A DNA stretch of 64,000 nt from an uncultured Bacteroidia bacterium (GTDB lineage Bacteria > Bacteroidota > Bacteroidia > Bacteroidales > Prolixibacteraceae): the NCBI GenBank assembly GCA_903905505.1, contig CAIVGL010000060.1:1-64000 (forward strand), read 5' to 3'. A program made the position numbers and the translations under genes. Positions 1 through 8,964 of this stretch are shown here, in pieces (within the stretch, counting starts at the first letter, position 1; every line of letters starts with the position of its first letter). The notes under the pieces are model-generated. The model was not told the origin of the DNA and searched no databases. It worked only from the letters and a program-made list of their open reading frames with translations.

Positions 1-115
1 AAAAAAATTTATTACTCAGATAGCTTTAAACGCTCATAATAACAAATAACAAGCAACCTATTTTAAAATTAGAAATCGAAGTCTTTCAAGGTTTTATTAA
101 ATTTAAATAAAATCT

Positions 116-322
116 TTAAAAGGATTGCTTCTCTGTTTTTAGCACCTGTTTATCATCCATTCCGCGCACTTGATGCGAGGAGAAATTAGTTACATTCTTA
201 AGTATAAACTGAGGTGTTCCATTTTCCTTCTGAGTATCGATGTTATCAAAATTAGCATCATGCACCTCATCCAAAATAAAGGCTGGACGCTCGTCGCGAT
301 TCATGTAGCGTAAAACGACAGT
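116..322 (-). pseudogene. 3' remnant of a GH28-type gene
   Basis: The minus strand encodes about 65 residues that align without gaps to the C-terminal end of the intact GH28 protein at 3272-4831. Shared blocks include VVLRY, DERPAF and PQFILKNVT. Homology continues upstream of the only ATG (302-304) to about position 320 and then stops; an in-frame stop codon lies a few codons further out. About 450 N-terminal codons are therefore missing, including all catalytic residues, so I read this as a truncated gene and not a small gene. The plus-strand sulfatase promoter begins directly at the break. Positions 1-115 hold only AT-rich sequence in which I see no feature. Confidence 0.8.
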
Positions 323-348
323 TACATTTATTACTTGAATTTAATTTC

Positions 349-356
349 TATATTTG
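349..356 (+). promoter_or_regulatory. Candidate promoter -7 element of the sulfatase gene
   Basis: TATATTTG matches the Bacteroidota -7 consensus TAnnTTTG exactly. A TTTA at 327-330, 18 bases upstream, is a 3-of-4 match to the -33 TTTG. The start site would be near 363, leaving a leader of about 60 bases. The element lies about 30 bases from the break in the GH28 remnant. Confidence 0.5.
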
Positions 357-422
357 AAGGAGTAGAATTAACTGAAAACCTTTATTGAAACAAATTAATA
401 AGAGTGTTAAGAACTTCTTATA

Positions 423-1832
423 ATGAAAAACTCACACAAGATTATTGCATTCATATTCAGCTTATTGTCTAACACTATTGCACCCTTGCAATCCTCAGTT
501 GCTGCAGAATTAAAGGTAAACAGTAAACCCAATTTTGTTATCATTCTAGCAGATGATTTAGGGTACGGTGATTTGGGTTGTTTTGGTCATCCAACTATAA
601 GAACGCCCAATCTGGACAGAATGGCCGCCGAAGGGCAAAAGTGGACAAGCTTTTATTCGGCAGCACCTGTATGCACGCCATCCAGGGCCGGATTAATGAC
701 CGGCAGACTCCCTATCAGGACGGGAATGACAAGTGATAGAAATCATGTCTTATTTCCGGAATCAAAAGGTGGGTTGCCTGAAAATGAGATTACTATAGCT
801 TCTGCTTTAAAAACTTCGGGATATTCTACGGCCTGTATCGGGAAATGGCATCTTGGGAATTTACCTCAATACACTGCAAATGCACATGGATTTGACTACT
901 TTTTTGGAATGACATGCGGCAATGACGAGTATTTGCAGGAAGGCAGAGATTACAAAACAAGTTTAATTGACCCTAAGGTCGAATATTTCAACGTTCCGCT
1001 AATGCGAAATACAGAAATTCTTGAACGACCTGCAGATCAAACCACTTATACCAGAAAATGCACTGAAGAAGCCATTAATTTTATCAAACAAAACAAGGAC
1101 AAACCATTCTTTTTGTACCTTGCACATACGGCGCCTCATGTGCCCTTATTCAGATCAACTAAATTCGAGAACAAAAGTCTCAGGGGTATTTACGGTGATG
1201 TTGTTGAGGAACTTGACTGGAGCGTAGGAGAGATTTTGGCAACCTTAAAAAAGAATGGGCTGGATAATAATACACTTGTTGTTTTCACGTCAGACAATGG
1301 TCCCTGGACCGGGTTTCAGGAACTGGGCGGCAGTGCCGGATTGCTCTCCGGGGGCAAAGGCAACGGTGGCACTTTTGAAGGAGGGATGAGGGAACCTACC
1401 ATTTTCAGATGGCCCGGAAAACTCAAGACAGGTGTTGTTATGGATATGGCTACAGGGATGGATTTATTTCCGACAATTTCAAAACTGGCAGGTGTGCCTT
1501 TGCCAAATGACAGGATATATGATGGTTATGATATCTCGCCTGTCATGTTTGGAACCGGGAAAGATCCCAGGGATGTTGTATATTATTATCGCGATGCCCA
1601 GTTATTCGCTATAAGAAGAGGTGAATTTAAGGTTCATTTTAAGATTCTGCCTGAAAATGGTCATGATTCTTTTACAAGCAAAGATCTACCATTGCTCTTT
1701 AATTTGAACATTGATCCATCTGAGAAACAAAATATCGCAGCTAAACATCCTGAGATCATTAAAGAAATTATTGAGATCCAAAAGCAACATCAGGCTACCC
1801 TGGTGCCGGTAGAAAATCAATTGGAAAAGTGA
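423..1832 (+). CDS. S1-family sulfatase, exported
   Basis: This is a Cys-type sulfatase that removes sulfate esters, probably from a glycan in the periplasm or outside the cell. A signal peptide covers about residues 1-28. The active-site motif C-T-P-S-R starts at C84, the Cys that is converted to formylglycine in this family. Metal and substrate residues of the family are visible: D44-D45, K141 and H143 in GKWHLG, H235 and H239, D291-N292 in TSDNG, and K312. The length of 469 residues is normal. It is the only sulfatase in the window and the only plus-strand gene in the first 16 kb. The maturation enzyme (anSME) is not in view. A 6-bp inverted repeat (TAAGAA-C-TTCTTA, 408-420) sits just before the ATG. 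Substrate and S1 subfamily cannot be read from the sequence. Confidence 0.93.
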   Translation: MKNSHKIIAFIFSLLSNTIAPLQSSVAAELKVNSKPNFVIILADDLGYGDLGCFGHPTIRTPNLDRMAAEGQKWTSFYSAAPVCTPSRAGLMTGRLPIRTGMTSDRNHVLFPESKGGLPENEITIASALKTSGYSTACIGKWHLGNLPQYTANAHGFDYFFGMTCGNDEYLQEGRDYKTSLIDPKVEYFNVPLMRNTEILERPADQTTYTRKCTEEAINFIKQNKDKPFFLYLAHTAPHVPLFRSTKFENKSLRGIYGDVVEELDWSVGEILATLKKNGLDNNTLVVFTSDNGPWTGFQELGGSAGLLSGGKGNGGTFEGGMREPTIFRWPGKLKTGVVMDMATGMDLFPTISKLAGVPLPNDRIYDGYDISPVMFGTGKDPRDVVYYYRDAQLFAIRRGEFKVHFKILPENGHDSFTSKDLPLLFNLNIDPSEKQNIAAKHPEIIKEIIEIQKQHQATLVPVENQLEK

Positions 1833-1855
1833 GAGTTAAGAAGGATTTAGAGTTA

Positions 1856-3136
1856 TTACCTGTAGGCAGGCTCCGAAGGCTTTGGCACTCCCTCGAAGGT
1901 AAGCTCAATAACGTTTAGATAGGTGTCTGGAGGCAATTCAGGGAGGTCGTGCAGCCATACCCGGTCACCTTTTTGCTCGATCCGGGCATATTCCCCCGTA
2001 GCAAGCAAGCGGGCCGATTTGACTTTGCTGCCACACCAGGCCAAGGGGACTGAAGAGCCCGGCCAGCGCTGAATCAGCAGATAAACTTTATCTTTCACAC
2101 GTGTTGTCATGCCCATGTTGGCGGCAATTATTGGTGATGGTCCGGCACCATAAATAGCCATGCCGTTAACCTTCATCCATTTCCCGATATTGCCCAGTAT
2201 CTCTGCCTGCTCGATGGGAAGTATTCCATCGCCATCCGGACTTACATTGAGAAGAAAGTTCCCTTTTTGTGAGGCGCAAGAGACCAGTAAACGCAAAAGC
2301 TCGTGCACGGGCTTATAGTTACGGTCATATTTGGCATATCCCCAGGTTCTGTTCATGCAGAAGCACGATTCCCAAGGTGTGGTTTGAGCAGTAACATGGT
2401 TTTCGGGAGTAGCGAAATCACCGGGAATACCTGAGCGGTCATTGATAAGTACACTAGGTTGTAATTTACGAGCCATGGCAAGAAGCTCTTCTGACCGCCA
2501 CCCCACAGGATCGTTAGGCGCTAAGCCATCAAACCACAAAATATCGACTACACCATAGTTAGAGAGCAGCTCGCGCACCTGCGCATGAGCCTGATCGACC
2601 AATAGTTTCATCGTGGATTTCGACAGTGGATAGCCTTGAGGCAGAACGCCCGGGAAATGCCAGTCGGTAAGCGAATAATAAAATCCCATGCGCATGCCGG
2701 CCTCATGACACGCGTCGGCAAACTCTTTAACGAAATCGCGTTTCGCACCGGTTTTTGTAGAGGTAAAATCGGAAACCTTACTATCGAAAAGACAGAATCC
2801 ATCGTGATGACGGGTGGTTAGCACGACATATTTCATCCCCGCCTCCTTCGCTTTGGCAACCCACTGCCTGGGATTAAAATCGCGCGGATTAAATTGATCT
2901 GCCAGATTTGCATACTCTGTAAATGGCACATGCTCCTGATACATAAGCCATTCGCCCCGTCCGGGAATTGAATAAACCCCCCAATGGATAAACATGCCAA
3001 AACGGGCCTCTTGCCACCACCCCATATCGGGATGATTTTGCCCCTGCGATGGTGATGTTTTCACTGTTTGAGCAATGACATTGATCGAAATGGCTAAACC
3101 AAGGAATACTATCAATCTCAATTTCTTCATCTTCAT
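1856..3136 (-). CDS. GH29 alpha-L-fucosidase, copy A
   Basis: An exported retaining exo-alpha-L-fucosidase. The signal peptide ends near residue 22 (VIAQ). The GH29 barrel follows, with FIHWG at 49-53, RHHDGF from 110 and WFDG at 201-204, in which D203 is the expected nucleophile. It is 426 residues long, with the barrel plus a short beta-rich C-terminal part. It is well over 80% identical by eye to copy B at 4862-6130, with the GH28 gene between them. Copy A uses visibly more G and C at third codon positions than copy B, so it may not be a simple recent local duplicate. The 135 bases upstream (3137-3271) hold no clear promoter, so it may be read through from the GH28 gene. Linkage specificity is unknown. 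Confidence 0.93.
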   Translation of the reverse strand: MKMKKLRLIVFLGLAISINVIAQTVKTSPSQGQNHPDMGWWQEARFGMFIHWGVYSIPGRGEWLMYQEHVPFTEYANLADQFNPRDFNPRQWVAKAKEAGMKYVVLTTRHHDGFCLFDSKVSDFTSTKTGAKRDFVKEFADACHEAGMRMGFYYSLTDWHFPGVLPQGYPLSKSTMKLLVDQAHAQVRELLSNYGVVDILWFDGLAPNDPVGWRSEELLAMARKLQPSVLINDRSGIPGDFATPENHVTAQTTPWESCFCMNRTWGYAKYDRNYKPVHELLRLLVSCASQKGNFLLNVSPDGDGILPIEQAEILGNIGKWMKVNGMAIYGAGPSPIIAANMGMTTRVKDKVYLLIQRWPGSSVPLAWCGSKVKSARLLATGEYARIEQKGDRVWLHDLPELPPDTYLNVIELTFEGVPKPSEPAYR

Positions 3137-3271
3137 TAGGTAGTTAAGTGTATCGTATTATCTAATATAATTTCAGAATCACAAAGGTTAACCATCCTTA
3201 CCTATTCTGTTTGAAAGCAAAGTCATTTACTCTGCAGATGAATCTTGAGAGGCTGATTTAGCTAAACTTGA

Positions 3272-4831
3272 TTACTTAAGCTCTCTTTTAACTGTATGGT
3301 CAATACTCACATCTTCAAGACCCTTAATCTGATGGGCTGTGAATTTGGTAACATTTTTAAGGATAAACTGAGGTGCTCCATCACCTTTTTGAGCATCGAT
3401 ATGAGAAAAATCAACATCCTGAACGTCATCTAATACAAATGCAGGTCGTTCGTCATGATTCAAATAGCGTAAAACAACATCGCGTACTCTGAGTCCTTTT
3501 ACATAACGGAAATACATTCCATAAGCGGGTAACGAATGCCATCGGTAAGGATCGGGATAAGAGTCGATATTCTGAGCTACCTCCTTCTCGATTGCCTCTT
3601 TTGAAGCCCCTCCACGGTAACTGATCCGGATATTACTCAATGACAGATCCTCGATATAGTGACCTGGAATACCCATTACCATGGCGGCACCTAGCTCGGA
3701 AAACTTCGGCCTTCCACCCACATCATAAACATTTATATTGCTAATCATTATGCGTCTGCAACTACCCACAGCTATTCCTTCGGGTCCTCTCATGCGTGCG
3801 TTAAGGCGTATAAAGAAAGGGGTATCGGTTACATCGCGCATTGTAATGTTATTAATTACAATATCCTCGATAGTGCCTCCATCAGTTGTTTCGATGCAGA
3901 ATCCCCTTGAATGCTCGAAAACGCAGTTTGTTACTGCAATATTTCGGAACCCTCCATTCGATTCAGTCCCCAATTTTAGACGGCCCGTGATGCTATGTTT
4001 TGCTCCCGGATCTTCGTCTTTAAAGTTCGTCGTGAATGTTCCGTTCATCAAAGAGCCATGATCATACCCATAAACCTGACAATTGGTAATCGTTACATTT
4101 TCGGTTGCACGTGCATAACCTAATCCAAACGAAGATTTCAAACACAATCCATCGTCAGTGGGAGAGTTAATCGTACAGTTTGAAATATTCACATTCTTGC
4201 AACAGTCTATATCAAATGCATCACGATCGGCATCAGCACGCACATTATCGATAGTCAGATTATCGACACCAGTAGCCAAAATACAGAAGTGTCCTCCATG
4301 TAAAATCGAGATATCCTTAATGGTAACATTGTAGCAATTCTTTAAGCCAATAGCCTTATTCCCTGATCCCTTAATGTTAGGTTTATCATAGGTATACAAC
4401 CCTCTTCCCCAAATCATTCCGTGACCTGTGATACCAATATCATGGAGGCTATCACCGTAAATCAGACTATTCTTCCAGTAGCTATGACCGTAATCTTGAA
4501 ACTTTTTATACCACGCATCCTCTTCGGGAAGATCGTAGCCCACTCCATCAACCTCCTGATCGCCAATTAATCGGCAACCTTGTTCAAGATTGAGTGTAAT
4601 CTTACTTTTCATCCGAATGGTGTAGGACAAGAAGTCTCCGGCAGGAAAATAAACAGTTCCTCCGCCATTCTTAGAGGCACTCTCAATAGCCGCATTAATT
4701 GCTTTGGTATTGTTCGTCTTGCCATCCCCTTTGGCACCAAAATCGACTATATTATAAATCGTTTGCTTCGCGGAGGTGGGAAATCCAGCCAAGACAATCC
4801 AGATTAAACTAAGGGTAATTGTTTTATTCAT
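3272..4831 (-). CDS. GH28 polygalacturonase-like beta-helix hydrolase
   Basis: An exported right-handed beta-helix glycoside hydrolase. A signal peptide covers residues 1-21. The pectate-lyase-superfamily opening VDFGAKGDGKTNN is at about 29-41. The GH28 catalytic Asp residues are present: D207 and D209 in DAFDID, and D226-D227 in PTDDG. The DHGS segment downstream corresponds to the family HG motif. GH28 enzymes are inverting hydrolases of galacturonan, rhamnogalacturonan and related polymers, but this protein is far enough from textbook members that the substrate is open. It lies 30 bases downstream of GH29 copy B, so the two are probably co-transcribed. Its last 65 or so codons have a partner in the remnant at 116-322. 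Length is 519 residues. Confidence 0.85.
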   Translation of the reverse strand: MNKTITLSLIWIVLAGFPTSAKQTIYNIVDFGAKGDGKTNNTKAINAAIESASKNGGGTVYFPAGDFLSYTIRMKSKITLNLEQGCRLIGDQEVDGVGYDLPEEDAWYKKFQDYGHSYWKNSLIYGDSLHDIGITGHGMIWGRGLYTYDKPNIKGSGNKAIGLKNCYNVTIKDISILHGGHFCILATGVDNLTIDNVRADADRDAFDIDCCKNVNISNCTINSPTDDGLCLKSSFGLGYARATENVTITNCQVYGYDHGSLMNGTFTTNFKDEDPGAKHSITGRLKLGTESNGGFRNIAVTNCVFEHSRGFCIETTDGGTIEDIVINNITMRDVTDTPFFIRLNARMRGPEGIAVGSCRRIMISNINVYDVGGRPKFSELGAAMVMGIPGHYIEDLSLSNIRISYRGGASKEAIEKEVAQNIDSYPDPYRWHSLPAYGMYFRYVKGLRVRDVVLRYLNHDERPAFVLDDVQDVDFSHIDAQKGDGAPQFILKNVTKFTAHQIKGLEDVSIDHTVKRELK

Positions 4832-4861
4832 ATCGTGGTCTATATTAAACTTGTTTTTGAA

Positions 4862-6130
4862 TTATCGATAAGCAGGTGTTGAAGGTTTAGGCTCCCCTTC
4901 GAAGGTAAGCTCAATAACGTTTAGGTATGCGTCCGGAGGTAATTCAGGGAGGTCATGAAGCCATACTCGGTCGCCTTTCTGCTCAATTCGAGCCATCTGA
5001 CCGGTTGCTAGCACACAAGCTGATTTCACCTTACTTCCAACCCAAGCCAATGGAACGGTAGAACCTGGCCAACGTTGAATAAATAGATAAACTTTATCTT
5101 TTACACGACTTGCCATACCAAGATTAGAGGCCGCAATCGGAGAAGGACCGGCACCATAGATCCCTTTACCATTACGCTTCATCCATTTGCCAATATTCTC
5201 GAGATTTTCGAGTTGCTCTTTAGGTAAAGTACCCTCTCCATCTGGACTCACATTTAAGAGAAAATTTCCCTTTTGTGAGGTACAGGATACAAGAAGTCGT
5301 AGGAGCTCATCGACTGGTTTATAGTTCCGATCATAGGGAGCATAGCCCCATGTCCGATTCATGCAAAAACACGATTCCCATGGTCTATCCTGCGCAGTTA
5401 CCGAATTTTCAGGGGTGCCGAAATCACCGGGAATACCAGAGCGATCATTGATTATAATATCAGGCTGGAGCTTACGTGCCATCGCCAAAAGCTCTTTCGA
5501 ACGCCATCCCACAGGATCATTGGGAGCCAAACCATCAAACCAGAGGATATCAACCTTCCCATAATTTAACAAGAGTTCGCGAACTTGAGCATGTGCTTGA
5601 TCAACTAATAATTTCATAGTTGATTTTGAAACTGGATAACCTTGTGGCAGCACACCTGGAAAATGCCAGTCGGTAAGCGAATAATAAAATCCCATTCGCA
5701 TGCCAGCCTCATGACAAGCATCGGCAAATTCGCGAATTAAATCACGTTTAGCACCCGTTTTAGGTGCAGTAAAATCAGAGACCTTACTATCAAAAAGACA
5801 AAATCCGTCATGATGACGCGTTGTAAGAACGACATATTTCATCCCGGCCTCCTTCGCTTTGGCTACCCAAGCCTTTGGATTGAAATTTTTAGGATTAAAC
5901 TGGTCAGCTAGCAAGGCATATTCTTTGAATGGCACATGCTCTTGGTACATCAGCCACTCACCTCGACCAGGAATTGAATAGACACCCCAATGGATAAACA
6001 TTCCAAAACGAGCCTCCTGCCACCAAGTCATATCTGGCTTATTGGTTAATGAAGTTGGTTTTTGAGCAAGACTATTCAACGAAAGTGAAAGTGCAATCCC
6101 CATAAAAAGCAATCTAATTTTTAAGCTCAT
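4862..6130 (-). CDS. GH29 alpha-L-fucosidase, copy B
   Basis: The second exported GH29 fucosidase, 422 residues. The signal peptide ends near residue 22 (SLAQ). Its active-site segments match copy A: FIHWG at 45-49, RHHDGF from 106, and WFDG with the expected nucleophile D199. It differs from copy A mainly at the N-terminus and in scattered surface positions. Its codons are more AT-rich and closer to those of its neighbours, so it looks like the resident copy. It begins 11 bases after the six-hairpin/GDPD fusion gene and ends 30 bases before the GH28 gene, which supports one transcript. Two near-identical fucosidases beside one GH28 gene suggest either dosage or divided linkage specificity. 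Confidence 0.93.
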   Translation of the reverse strand: MSLKIRLLFMGIALSLSLNSLAQKPTSLTNKPDMTWWQEARFGMFIHWGVYSIPGRGEWLMYQEHVPFKEYALLADQFNPKNFNPKAWVAKAKEAGMKYVVLTTRHHDGFCLFDSKVSDFTAPKTGAKRDLIREFADACHEAGMRMGFYYSLTDWHFPGVLPQGYPVSKSTMKLLVDQAHAQVRELLLNYGKVDILWFDGLAPNDPVGWRSKELLAMARKLQPDIIINDRSGIPGDFGTPENSVTAQDRPWESCFCMNRTWGYAPYDRNYKPVDELLRLLVSCTSQKGNFLLNVSPDGEGTLPKEQLENLENIGKWMKRNGKGIYGAGPSPIAASNLGMASRVKDKVYLFIQRWPGSTVPLAWVGSKVKSACVLATGQMARIEQKGDRVWLHDLPELPPDAYLNVIELTFEGEPKPSTPAYR

Positions 6131-6141
6131 CCTAGTTTAGT

Positions 6142-8271
6142 TTATTTGCGTTTATTCAAGAAATCAATTAAAGCAGCGGGGTCATCGGTTTGAATTCCAT
6201 CGGTGCCCCACTGGATAATTTTCTCCCATTCGGCAGGTGTCCCTTGTTTCTCATCAACAAAAACTTTAGCCTTTATCGCATGAGCTGATTTTACAAAGCT
6301 CTCGCTAAGTTGTTTCATATCGCTTGCAAGTATTCGTGGTCGAAATAACTGCTCAACCTCCGCAATGTTTTTTTCAGGACCTGGATCTGGCGTGGCCACA
6401 CATTTATAACATAAATCTTGAAGCTCTTTAATGATTTCAACCTGAGAGGCTGGGATATACCAAATGATATCCCTTTCCATATCGTATTTATGGATGATCC
6501 GAAGGAGCTCAGGAACTAAAGGCTCTTTAAGGTCGAGGTAGATGCCAATCTGGCCACGACACAACTGTAAGATATCTTCAATGCTTGGGATTCTCGTATT
6601 TTTCCATTCGGGACCTAACCGTTCGCCAATATCTAATTTTTTGATCTCTTCAAGGGTAAAATCTTTTACCTTTCCAGTTTTTCCAATCACATAGCGATCC
6701 ACATCAGCATTGTGCACACTAACGATACGTCCATCTTTTGTTGCTCGGGTGTCGATCTCCACAAAGTCACATCCCAGATCAATCGCCTTCTGAATCGCCT
6801 CTAATGAATTCTCAGGGATGCCAATATGGGCTCCTCGGTGCGCAATGACATACGTATTCCCGTGCTTGGGTTTGCGAAAATAATCTTTAACTTTTGCTTG
6901 TTCCGATCCACTTGAATTTTTTGAAGTGCTCCATTCGGGAACGGCTTTAAGTGCGTCCATAAAATTGTGGATCACATCAGTATGACAGTCTTCAACCCAA
7001 CCACCTTCTCTAAGCCAATGCCACTCTCCCGTCTGATCACAAACTACCCCATCCTCGCGGATAAAATAAGTAATCCACGAAAGTGTTCGAAAGGCCATAT
7101 CACGATATTTCTCCCCGCCGCCTGCAGCATAAAACATGGCTGTTACAGCACCAAAGGTTGAATTAATGCCACCCCAAGCTCGTCTGTCGGTATCCTGCTC
7201 ACCAACACATTTAACACCACCTGGACGATCCATCCCAAAATTCGTTATGGCAAACTGGATGCATAATTCAGCATGCTCTTTCCACTTTGAATCTAGTTTT
7301 TCTTTCTTCTCGATAAGGTATCGTGCCATGTTTAGTGGCGACCAAGCATTGCGATTATTCTCGATCGAATGATCTTCAAAAAATTGAACCCAAAGCGTAT
7401 GCTCCTGATCTTCGGGAGCCTTAAATTGATACTCAATAATCCATGACCATAAAGCCTCACGTGGCTTCTTTAACTCCGAGTAACCCATCTCCAGCAGACT
7501 ATCAAAAAGTCTCAAGATATAAACCATGTTACCACTACGATCGCCCCAAAACTTTCCAGTTATAGCGTCTACCCGAAATGGCCAAGGCGAATGAAGAGCA
7601 TCGCCAGCACGCATATTTTTTGCTAAAACACGGGCATTGTGAATCGCTTGATCCAAATACCGTTTGTCTTTTGTTGTTTTATAAAGTTCCAAAAGGGCAA
7701 ATCCGGCAATACCACCTTTGTCAGGTTCGATGGTATTCTTTCCATAATCCGCATCATTTTGTGCACTCTGCTTTAATGGCCATTCATTGATAATCCCTGT
7801 CGAACGGGTAAAACTTGGATAAGCCCCTTCGTTTGGGGTATTTGCCTCCACGATGAGATAATCACCCATTTTCTTAGCAAAGTCAAGGACTTTGTCATTG
7901 GACTTCCCTTTATACTCCCAATATTTCAAATACGAAATGATACCCATTCCATCTTGAGTGGCGGGGATAAAATCATTCCTGTATGGCTTATACTGTTCAT
8001 TCATAAAAGTAAAACAGACCCATGATGGGTAACCATGGTCGTTGATCGGAGCTTTTAGAAACCAATTCATCTCGCGCTCCAAGGCATTATCCCAGGTCGT
8101 CCAGGGAGTTAGCTTGGGCTCCTTTTTATTCTCATCATAGATCGCATCGTGCCATCCAATTTTCGAAGGGAGGTAATTAAAGGTGTCCTGAGCTTCTGCA
8201 GTCGAATGGCCTACCATTGAACAGATAGCAAGGACTGCAGCAACGAACAAGTTTCTAGATGAATAAATCAT
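6142..8271 (-). CDS. Six-hairpin glycosidase-like domain fused to a GDPD domain
   Basis: A two-domain exported protein of 709 residues with a signal peptide of about 27 residues. Residues 30-455 are rich in Trp, Tyr and helical segments and look like an (alpha/alpha)6 six-hairpin glycosidase; I do not recognise the family. Residues 473-709 form a glycerophosphodiester phosphodiesterase domain with the full active-site set H478-R479 (AHRG), E505 and D507 (EID) and H520 (VHN). GDPD enzymes hydrolyse phosphodiesters such as glycerophosphodiesters and teichoic-acid units. In this locus the protein might remove a phosphodiester substituent and trim the exposed glycan, which is inference. No frameshift separates the two parts. 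It ends 11 bases before GH29 copy B. The gap upstream (8272-8320) holds no clear promoter. Confidence 0.8.
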   Translation of the reverse strand: MIYSSRNLFVAAVLAICSMVGHSTAEAQDTFNYLPSKIGWHDAIYDENKKEPKLTPWTTWDNALEREMNWFLKAPINDHGYPSWVCFTFMNEQYKPYRNDFIPATQDGMGIISYLKYWEYKGKSNDKVLDFAKKMGDYLIVEANTPNEGAYPSFTRSTGIINEWPLKQSAQNDADYGKNTIEPDKGGIAGFALLELYKTTKDKRYLDQAIHNARVLAKNMRAGDALHSPWPFRVDAITGKFWGDRSGNMVYILRLFDSLLEMGYSELKKPREALWSWIIEYQFKAPEDQEHTLWVQFFEDHSIENNRNAWSPLNMARYLIEKKEKLDSKWKEHAELCIQFAITNFGMDRPGGVKCVGEQDTDRRAWGGINSTFGAVTAMFYAAGGGEKYRDMAFRTLSWITYFIREDGVVCDQTGEWHWLREGGWVEDCHTDVIHNFMDALKAVPEWSTSKNSSGSEQAKVKDYFRKPKHGNTYVIAHRGAHIGIPENSLEAIQKAIDLGCDFVEIDTRATKDGRIVSVHNADVDRYVIGKTGKVKDFTLEEIKKLDIGERLGPEWKNTRIPSIEDILQLCRGQIGIYLDLKEPLVPELLRIIHKYDMERDIIWYIPASQVEIIKELQDLCYKCVATPDPGPEKNIAEVEQLFRPRILASDMKQLSESFVKSAHAIKAKVFVDEKQGTPAEWEKIIQWGTDGIQTDDPAALIDFLNKRK

Positions 8272-8320
8272 ATTTTACACAATTTACAACATTTTAATAC
8301 TGACTTTAAAGAACTGGAAT

Positions 8321-8935
8321 TCAATTAAGAATCCCAATCTTCGAGTGAATTTTAGCTTCTAATTCCTTAACAGTTAACTCTTCCAGAGTGGCTTGCTCCG
8401 TATTGCTAAACCAACCACAGAAAAGTATTTTCTTAGTAGCAACCGACTGCACAACCTTCCAACAATAGGAAGGGACCGCAATCTTACCAATCTTTTTATT
8501 CCCAAAAAAACCACCGCAGATGATGTAAATTTTCTCCATTTGTGACCACTTTCGGACTTGAGTCTCATTTGTCTTCCAGACACCTCTATTCAGATTCGGA
8601 GTCTGAGGCAGGCAGTTGTAATATCGAAAGGTCAGCTCATCTTTTTCGCAGTCGAAGGCAAAATCTTCGGCATTAGCCAGGTGACCCTTATCGTAATGAC
8701 TTCCCTTATAATCTTCGTCAGTGGCGCAGAGCAGATTAGGCTCATCATTTTTAAAACGCAAACCAGTCCGACTGCAACTTCCGCCTCCTTTATAGAGGAA
8801 ATAGCTTACATACAATGGTTCGTGAAAGGTATTACTGAAATTTGCTTTATAAACCCCTTTATCTACAAGTATTTGCGCATAGCCAAGCGTACCTACAAAC
8901 AGGAAGAGTATGAGCGCAAATAGTATTCGTTTCAT
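8321..8935 (-). CDS. DNA/RNA non-specific endonuclease, exported
   Basis: A 204-residue secreted nuclease of the Endonuclease_NS (beta-beta-alpha-metal) family with a signal peptide of about 20 residues (GYAQ). The catalytic motif DKGH at 82-85 is the usual D-R-G-H with Lys for Arg and places H85 as general base. The metal ligand N116 sits in LNRGVWK, with E124 and the following VRKW completing the family signature. The family cuts DNA and RNA without sequence preference and is often periplasmic or extracellular. It lies between a DUF3089 hydrolase and the GDPD fusion, all minus strand and closely spaced. A nuclease inside a glycan locus suggests co-use of phosphate-rich or biofilm matrix material, which is inference. 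Confidence 0.85.
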   Translation of the reverse strand: MKRILFALILFLFVGTLGYAQILVDKGVYKANFSNTFHEPLYVSYFLYKGGGSCSRTGLRFKNDEPNLLCATDEDYKGSHYDKGHLANAEDFAFDCEKDELTFRYYNCLPQTPNLNRGVWKTNETQVRKWSQMEKIYIICGGFFGNKKIGKIAVPSYCWKVVQSVATKKILFCGWFSNTEQATLEELTVKELEAKIHSKIGILN

Positions 8936-8964
8936 CTGAGATAAATCTTGTTTCTTGGTTTAAC

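Noticed and set aside
408-420. TAAGAA-C-TTCTTA inverted repeat before the sulfatase start
   Set aside because: Arms are only 6 bp in AT-rich DNA and no second copy was found; kept only as a remark in the gene entry.
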